A stretch of DNA of 64,000 nt from Gamsiella multidivaricata (Eukaryota > Mortierellomycota > Mortierellomycetes > Mortierellales > Mortierellaceae), in the NCBI RefSeq assembly GCF_025024155.1, contig NW_026251741.1:124001-188000 (forward strand). Direction: 5' to 3'. The notes under the pieces were generated by a model that had not been told where the DNA came from, did no database searches, and saw nothing but the letters and a program-made list of their open reading frames with translations. The position numbers were made by a program, and so were the translations under genes. Below, piece after piece: positions 58,594 to 64,000 of the stretch; position 1 is the first letter of the stretch; each line of letters opens with the position of its first letter.

Positions 58594-60424
58594 CTACAGC
58601 TTGCTCTTGGCGCCAATGACACCGAGCTCACGGCCGATTTCGATAAAAGCATCCGCAGCCTGACGAATCTGTTCCTCCGTGTGTGCGGCCGAGAGCTGGA
58701 CACGGATACGGGCCTCGCCCTTGGGAACCACGGGGTATGAGAATCCAACGACGTAGATACCGCGCTGCAGCATCTTGTCTGCAAATTGGCTAGCCAGACG
58801 AGCATCGCCCAACATCACAGGCGAGATGGGGTGGTTATCGCCCTATATTCAAAAAAAAAAAAAAAAAAAAAAAAAAAGGCCATAAGAATCACTTTCGAAG
58901 GCTTGAACCGTCAATCGCAATCGGTGTAGCTGTTGCCTTCATCTTTGCTCCTTACCTTGATTGTGAATCCGGCATCAGTGAGAAGCTTGCGGAACAACTT
59001 TGTGTTTCCCCACAACTGATCAAACAATCCGTTCGTCTTGGCACCCTCGATCAGATCCAATGCCGCGCTTGCGGAACCCACGACCGCTGGTGGCAAGCTG
59101 TTCGAGAACAAATAGGGACGCGACCGGTTCCGAAGCAAGTCAATCATCTCCTTGGATCCTGTTGTATAACCGCCGGCAGCGCCTCCGAGGGCCTTGCCCA
59201 AGGTCGAATTCACGATATGAACACGGTCCTGGACGCCAAAGTACTCTGCTGTGCCGCGTCCATTGGGTCCCAAAAATCCAGTGGAGTGGCAGTCGTCGAT
59301 GAAGATCAGGGCATTGTACTTTTCGGCAATATCACAGATCTTGTCCAGGGGAGAGATCTTGCCGTCCATGCTGAACACACCATCTGTGGCGATCAACTTC
59401 AGGCGCGCACCGGCCTTATCGGCCTCCTGAAGACGTGCCTCCAGATCTATCAAATTTTTTTTTTCGAGTGGTAAATATATCAGTTGTAATTCAAGTATTT
59501 TCATTCCCTACAAGTCGTAGTTCTTCTCAATGACAATCGCAAAACTGGCGGGACGAGACGTTACCAGCCATGTCACAGTTCTTGTAGCGGAAACGCTTGG
59601 CCTTGCAGAGACGGATGCCATCGATGATACTGGCGTGATTCAATGCATCGGAGATGACGGCGTCCTGGTCCGTGAGGATGGTCTCAAAGATACCGGCGTT
59701 GGCATCGAAGCATGAAGCATAGAGGATCGTGTCCTCTGTGCCGTAGAACTTTGTAATCTGGTTCTCAAGGTCCTTGTGGATGTCCTATTATTTAAAGAAA
59801 GGAAAAGAAAATTAGTTCAGACCATTGTTCCCAATGTGGGCTCGATAATTTTTCTCACGACCCCAATTTTGTGTTTTGTTTGCTTTTTTTTTTTTTTGTA
59901 TCCCCGCAAGAAAGAAAAGGCAGGGTGTTGCTTATCACCCATCAACTTCAGTCCATTTTCATAATTGTCATCGTTCAAAACAGCTCTTTTGCTGGGGAAA
60001 TAAGAGTAATTCTCTCCCTTCCACCCTCCCTCCTTCCTTCCTTCCTTACCTGAGTACCGCAGATGAAACGGACACTGCTAAGACCGGATCCATGGGTATC
60101 AAGATACTTCTTTGAGCGGGCAATAACCTCAGGATGATCTGCGAGTCCAAGGTAGTTGTTTGCGCAAAAGTTGATTTGGGGCGAGGGCTTGCCGTCCCTG
60201 CCGGCAACAAGGATAGCTGAGTTCTGGGGCGAGATGATGACACGCTCGGACTTGTAGGTGCCTGCAGCCTTGATCGACTCGATCTCGGACTTGAGGATAT
60301 CGTTGAACTGGGTCTGGGCCTTGGTGCTGGACATGGCTCTGATAGGAGTAGTGGTGGTGGAAGCAGTAGGTGAGATGAACAGACGACGGGTGAGGCTGGA
60401 GGGTGAGACGATGCGACGAAGCAT
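58594..60424 (-). CDS. GCAT: Glycine C-acetyltransferase (2-amino-3-ketobutyrate CoA ligase), mitochondrial
   Basis: Four exons, complement(58594..58842, 58956..59446, 59565..59784, 60050..60424), give 444 residues. The N-terminus [19 protein letters not shown] is a good mitochondrial presequence. The alpha-oxoamine synthase fold is clear: [68 protein letters not shown] and [14 protein letters not shown], with the PLP-binding Lys at about 283. HSTGFLG and the absence of ALAS- or KAPA-type features favour GCAT over 5-aminolevulinate synthase. It converts 2-amino-3-ketobutyrate plus CoA to glycine and acetyl-CoA in threonine breakdown. Intron 1 (265 bases) is the longest; intron 3 has an A27 run on the plus strand. 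Confidence 0.95.
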
Positions 60425-61249
60425 TATGGCTTAGGGGAGGAGGAAAAGAGGAAGGAAGAGGGAGAGGAAGGGAAGAGTGAAGGAGTGTGCAATGGAGTGA
60501 TAAGAAAAAGAAGAGTAAAAAATAGAAGCGATTGAAAGTAGACCACATTGCTGGTTGGTGGCTCTCCCATTTGGCTGCCCTTGAATCTTGTCGTCGATTT
60601 GTAAACACTGCACTGCGCTCATTGGGGAACACCCCCCTGAGTTGAATCCAACAGGGTGCATCAGCCAAGAAAGTAGGCCTGTCGAGTTATCTACGGACCT
60701 GGATAACAAAAACCCAGTCGATCCCTAAATTCCTGGATGAGATGTCTGAGCATACACAAGAAACTGTCAAGTTGGGCGACAACACATTTTGTGCTGTGGA
60801 CATTGCTGGCTTCACCATCAAAGAGACTCCACGGCTGAGAGCTTTGCGCAACTGAACTGAAGAATCGTCTTGGGTTGCATCCGCAATAATTAGCAGCGAC
60901 TGTTCAGGGGTATCCATATACAAACGTCTTTGGCTATGCTTTTTCCGGGTTCAGGACTACTTGATGAAGCGCTCTGAGATACTGTCCTTGACCTTCAGAA
61001 CCATACGCCAAGAAGAGTTCGAAGTCCTCCACCTACAGAACCGATTCGTTAATGCGCCAAGGACTTCAAAATTGACCTGGTAATCTCTGAGGACAAACCC
61101 ACCAGCATCAACAAAGTCAAGAATGGCTTGATGGCTTGTAGCAAATATTCATTGGTACAAACGATGATAATTCTACTTTGGCTCAAGAATGACTGGAACC
61201 ACTCGCAAGAAACTACGATCCGAACTCGAGGCCAAGACAACATAGAGGG
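60425..61249. other. GCAT promoter and spacer, no gene supported
   Basis: The first ~60 bases upstream of GCAT are CT-rich in the sense direction. Beyond about 60700, plus-strand fragments (YLMKRSEILSLTFRTI, EFEVLHLQNRFVN) look like worn coding sequence leading into the next relic. Confidence 0.45.
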
Positions 61250-62029
61250 TGGTCAGTGAGTTGTTCCTTGATGGGATCTGCTTGATGAGCAACGCCTTGA
61301 TTCACTATGACAAGGCCATAGTCAAGTTTCCGACGGTCTGCCGCTATACTGACACCACGCTTGCATTGCTCATTCTCATGTCTCTCGAGGTACTATGTGT
61401 GCGTATTTGGCATTCGTTTCTATTTCTTTCTCTTGTATGAAATGCATCTAATTAAAGACTCTATGCAGCATGCTTTGACCCTCAACTTCCGAGTGGATCT
61501 GAAAATGAACGCCAAACAGTAGAAAATGGACCTCCGGCTTACGACAACTAAGGAGCTGACGACAGCTAAGGGTAACGCCCGAAGCATTTAGACAGATGCT
61601 GAAGCATGCCTCTAGGAAATTCGCAGCCCCAACTATCGCAGCCCCAACTATCGCAGCCCCAACTATCTCCTTGGCGTCCCCGCTGGAGCCAAGGGCTTCC
61701 ATCGATTGAAGCGGATACAAACCCAACATGAGAGAATTCGGTTAGAGGATGACGACGAGACCCAAAGCGAGATCTATGATAAGATCCACGAAGAGTTTGG
61801 TGATGCCTGTGAGCCTGAGAAGGAGGGTGCTGTCCAGAATCTTAACGGGCGTGAAGACAGGGGAAGGAGGACATCTGTTTTTAAAGTTGGGCTAACTCTG
61901 TGCACAGACCAATATGGTATTACTGACCTGGGCGAAGTAACCTGTTCCATCGGATGCATTCACACAAGCCGTCCGTCTGATTCAAAGAATTGGTTTTGTA
62001 GAAAGTATTCATTGTTGTTTGAAGTTTGA
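61250..62029 (+). pseudogene. Broken orphan gene with three in-frame TAG codons
   Basis: A coding-like exon (FLDGICLMSNALIHYDKAIV to LALLILMSLE) ends at a GTACTATG site near 61391, and resumes after CAG at about 61467 (HALTLNFRVDLKMNAKQ). The second frame then runs to 62029 and is interrupted only by TAG at 61520, 61589 and 61613; there is no TAA, TGA or frame change in that stretch. A 15-bp repeat adds RSPNY units, and an acidic segment (LEDDDETQSEIYDKIHEEFG) follows. The family is not recognised; no known domain is visible. Confidence 0.5.
61625..61668 (+). repeat. 15-bp tandem repeat, unit ATCGCAGCCCCAACT, about three copies
   Basis: In frame with the surrounding broken gene (NYRSP repeat). 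Confidence 0.92.
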
Positions 62030-62158
62030 TATGCTGAGCTAGAGATACACTTGTCGTACCGAATAAAGTACAATACGGTGGAAATATGCGGCAGCGGCAA
62101 CCTTTAGAACTTATTCCCATCGCGCGTTTAAAACGGCCATCATCATCCATTGATACCA

Positions 62159-63382
62159 CTACAGTTCGTCAAAGGCATGGATTGCTCCATGGATGTGTCC
62201 CCAGTCACCGGTCAGGTACATGACGACCTTGTCAAGGAGATTGAGGTCGGATTCGGCCATTGTCGGAAGTCCGCGCTCGACACTGGCCGTGAGTGCATGT
62301 ATGATATCATCAGCGTAGTAGCGGGCAGAGATTCTGAGGGTCGCGACTGCATAGGTGATACCGTTGAATCGGAGGACGACCGATGTGATACCATTACGTG
62401 AGGGGCCCTGCCCAATGGTCATATCGAGGAACTGACTGAGGCCGATGCGGGTGGCCCACGAGGCGAAAGCCCTGTGGTCTCGGCCACGCAATGTAGGAAT
62501 GTTGCCATGGTGGGTGTAATCATTTGTCCAGTATGTGATGAGGTGAAAAATGGCTCGGCGAAGTGCCAAGTTTCCAGCCGCAGGCGCCACATTATCCATA
62601 CGCTTGTGCAGGTCGATGTGTGCCGATGCGGACTTTTTCAGATGGTCCAGTTCCTTCTTCTGGGGTAGTCTATAGCGGCTCTTGTAGCCATATGCAGAAT
62701 AGAGCGACCATCCATGCTTGGTACCATCGTAGTATGGGTAGATCATGGCACGGTGGGGATCGTATGCCTGGAAAATTTCGGAGGAGTGGTGATGGCAGTT
62801 GGCATCGGGATCACCACCTAAGCAACCACTCTCATAGAAGTGGGCCACGTGGGACCATCCATGACGGTTACAGTTATCCACGCCCCTGTAAATCATGGTC
62901 CTTTCCGGGTTCTGCGCGAGACCGACGCATGAGGGAGAGGAGGCCAGCTGGCGATCATATTGAGTGAACGCGTTGAAGACAAAGAGGGTCTTCCAGCCAT
63001 TGCCGTCACATGAACGTTGGTTGTAGAAGATGCGGGTACGATGCGGGTTGTATGCATGAGCGACGCAGAATGGAGTCAGCGGGAGGGCGTTGTCGGCGCG
63101 CTTCACGCGGGATGGCGTAGCAGAAGTGGGGAGAGTCATGTTGTTGGTCTTGTAAAGGTCGGCCATGTACTGCTGGAACTCCTCGATGTCTCTCATGTCA
63201 TGCTGGGGGTACTGCTGGAAGAGCATCAAATCGGCAGTCTCGTTGACGCGGTTGACGGCACTGCGAGGTGGGCCGGCGTTCTGTCTCGGAGGCAAAGGCA
63301 GCGGGTCGTAACTGGAATCTTGAGCGAGGACGGCCCCGACACTAAGCAGCGCGGTAAAGATCCACACCTTTAGGCTAGGCAT
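62159..63382 (-). CDS. Secreted preproprotein with Kex2 site and three-fold internal repeat
   Basis: Single exon, 407 residues from ATG 63382. Residues 1-20 (MPSLKVWIFTALLSVGAVLA) are a signal peptide. Residues ~21-95 look like a propeptide ending in RVKR/ADNA, a Kex2/furin site at 95. Three related units follow: FCVAHAYNPHRTRIFYNQRS, SCVGLAQNPERTMIYRGVDN and IFQAYDPHRAMIYPYYDG, each followed by an HGW or NGW and an aromatic stretch. The pattern is A-x-(N/D)P(H/E)R-x-x-I(F/Y). A separate C-terminal domain of ~160 residues (LRFNGITYAVATLRISARYY) has no recognised relatives. An upstream in-frame ATG at 63502 is rejected because it precedes the TATA box and would bury the signal peptide. Function unknown; an extracellular role is inferred from the layout. 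Confidence 0.8.
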   Translation of the reverse strand: MPSLKVWIFTALLSVGAVLAQDSSYDPLPLPPRQNAGPPRSAVNRVNETADLMLFQQYPQHDMRDIEEFQQYMADLYKTNNMTLPTSATPSRVKRADNALPLTPFCVAHAYNPHRTRIFYNQRSCDGNGWKTLFVFNAFTQYDRQLASSPSCVGLAQNPERTMIYRGVDNCNRHGWSHVAHFYESGCLGGDPDANCHHHSSEIFQAYDPHRAMIYPYYDGTKHGWSLYSAYGYKSRYRLPQKKELDHLKKSASAHIDLHKRMDNVAPAAGNLALRRAIFHLITYWTNDYTHHGNIPTLRGRDHRAFASWATRIGLSQFLDMTIGQGPSRNGITSVVLRFNGITYAVATLRISARYYADDIIHALTASVERGLPTMAESDLNLLDKVVMYLTGDWGHIHGAIHAFDEL

Positions 63383-63444
63383 GATGGAGAGATGATGAGA
63401 AGATGAGGATTGCTGGTGTGAATATCTCTGTCCAGAATCGGGGG

Positions 63445-63452
63445 TATTTATA
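63445..63452 (-). promoter_or_regulatory. TATA box of the secreted-protein gene
   Basis: TATAAATA on the minus strand, 63 bases before ATG 63382. Confidence 0.65.
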
Positions 63453-64000
63453 TTGGTATACCTACGCCAATTATACGGAATGGGACATACCCATAGCGCC
63501 ATCTAACACTCACGTATTGCCTGTGTCATGAAAGATCCTTGCGCCCGACGCGGATACTATGAATGAGAGGATCGCGCTCCATGGCTCCCGGGCTACAGCC
63601 TAGGTCATACCAGTAGAAGGTCGATGTGGAAAACGCTTAATCTGAAAATAAACTCTAACTTTGTACCTTGGACGGTGCATGTGCCGCACATGTCAAGGCG
63701 CTAATACGAGTCCTCCCCTGGCTGTGCCTTTGCCTATGCGTTCCTCACCTGTCTTCGTATCCGTATGTATCAACCCAGGGTATGCAATCTAAATTGCCGC
63801 TCACCTCTCTTTCGTTTGTGACTCCGCATAACTTTTTCCTTGGCAATGCTAACGAGCATCTCAGGCCACTTTTTTTTTTCGTTCTCGAACGTTTACCCTG
63901 ATAAGGACGTTACTGAAACTTAGCAATGTAGACTGGATCGCCAATCAATCGCTCCGTTTCCACCACAGAAAGGTCTGAATGTTCTTATCGCTCACTTTGT
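63453..64000. other. Right end of the window, no gene seen
   Basis: Only short plus-strand frames (63668-63901) without features. T-run near 63872. Confidence 0.5.

Noticed and set aside
28463..61615. Reassignment of TAG as a sense codon
   Set aside because: COX15, FATP and striatin end in TAG at the expected place, so TAG is a working stop.
63383..63502. N-terminal extension of the secreted protein to ATG 63502
   Set aside because: It lies upstream of a TATA box and would place the signal peptide internally.

Overview
The window is fungal nuclear DNA, most likely from Mortierellaceae (Mortierella and relatives). The spliced product of the gene at 10292-11617 is close to the Mortierella omega-3 fatty acid desaturase in sequence, intron position and length. 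Most housekeeping genes carry several short GT-AG introns, the intergenic regions are short, and introns and spacers are rich in homopolymer runs. All gene models below were spliced by hand; reading phase is conserved across every junction quoted.

Left block (1-27 kb) is ordinary conserved gene space: glutaminyl-peptide cyclotransferase (partial at the edge), LACTB2-type metallo-beta-lactamase nuclease, the U3 snoRNP protein UTP21/WDR36, a KPWE-domain peroxin (PEX39-like), an omega-3 desaturase, a FATP/very-long-chain acyl-CoA synthetase, striatin (STRIPAK scaffold), a probable mitochondrial DEAD-box helicase and an M49 (dipeptidyl-peptidase III-like) metallopeptidase. Three of these (PEX39-like, desaturase, FATP) are neighbours and all touch fatty acid or peroxisome biology, although there is no sign of an operon.

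Middle block (27.3-51 kb) is an accessory island between the M49 peptidase and COX15. It holds three long paralogous genes in direct orientation. Each has a 75-codon first exon, a Gln-rich coiled coil built from a 39-bp repeat, a very highly conserved central module, and leucine-rich-repeat-like C-terminal half. Copy A carries two premature TAG codons; copies B and C are open. A fourth, diverged and truncated copy lies inverted between A and B. Around them are a broken Fanzor/TnpB-like RNA-guided nuclease gene, a duplicated 3' end of COX15 that shows copy B arrived by segmental duplication from the COX15-linked copy C, a 215-bp TIR element, a stray piece of 28S rRNA, a PD-(D/E)XK-like gene fragment, a small Cys-rich gene and several broken orphan genes.

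Right block (51-64 kb) returns to conserved genes: COX15 (heme A synthesis), a single-pass membrane protein with long polyQ tail, tRNA-splicing endonuclease subunit SEN2, glycine C-acetyltransferase (mitochondrial threonine degradation), one more broken orphan gene with three in-frame TAG codons, and a secreted preproprotein with a Kex2 site and a three-fold internal repeat.

The most interesting material is the LRR paralogue array with its segmental duplication, the Fanzor relic at the duplication breakpoint, and the recurrence of TAG as the disabling codon in the broken accessory genes.
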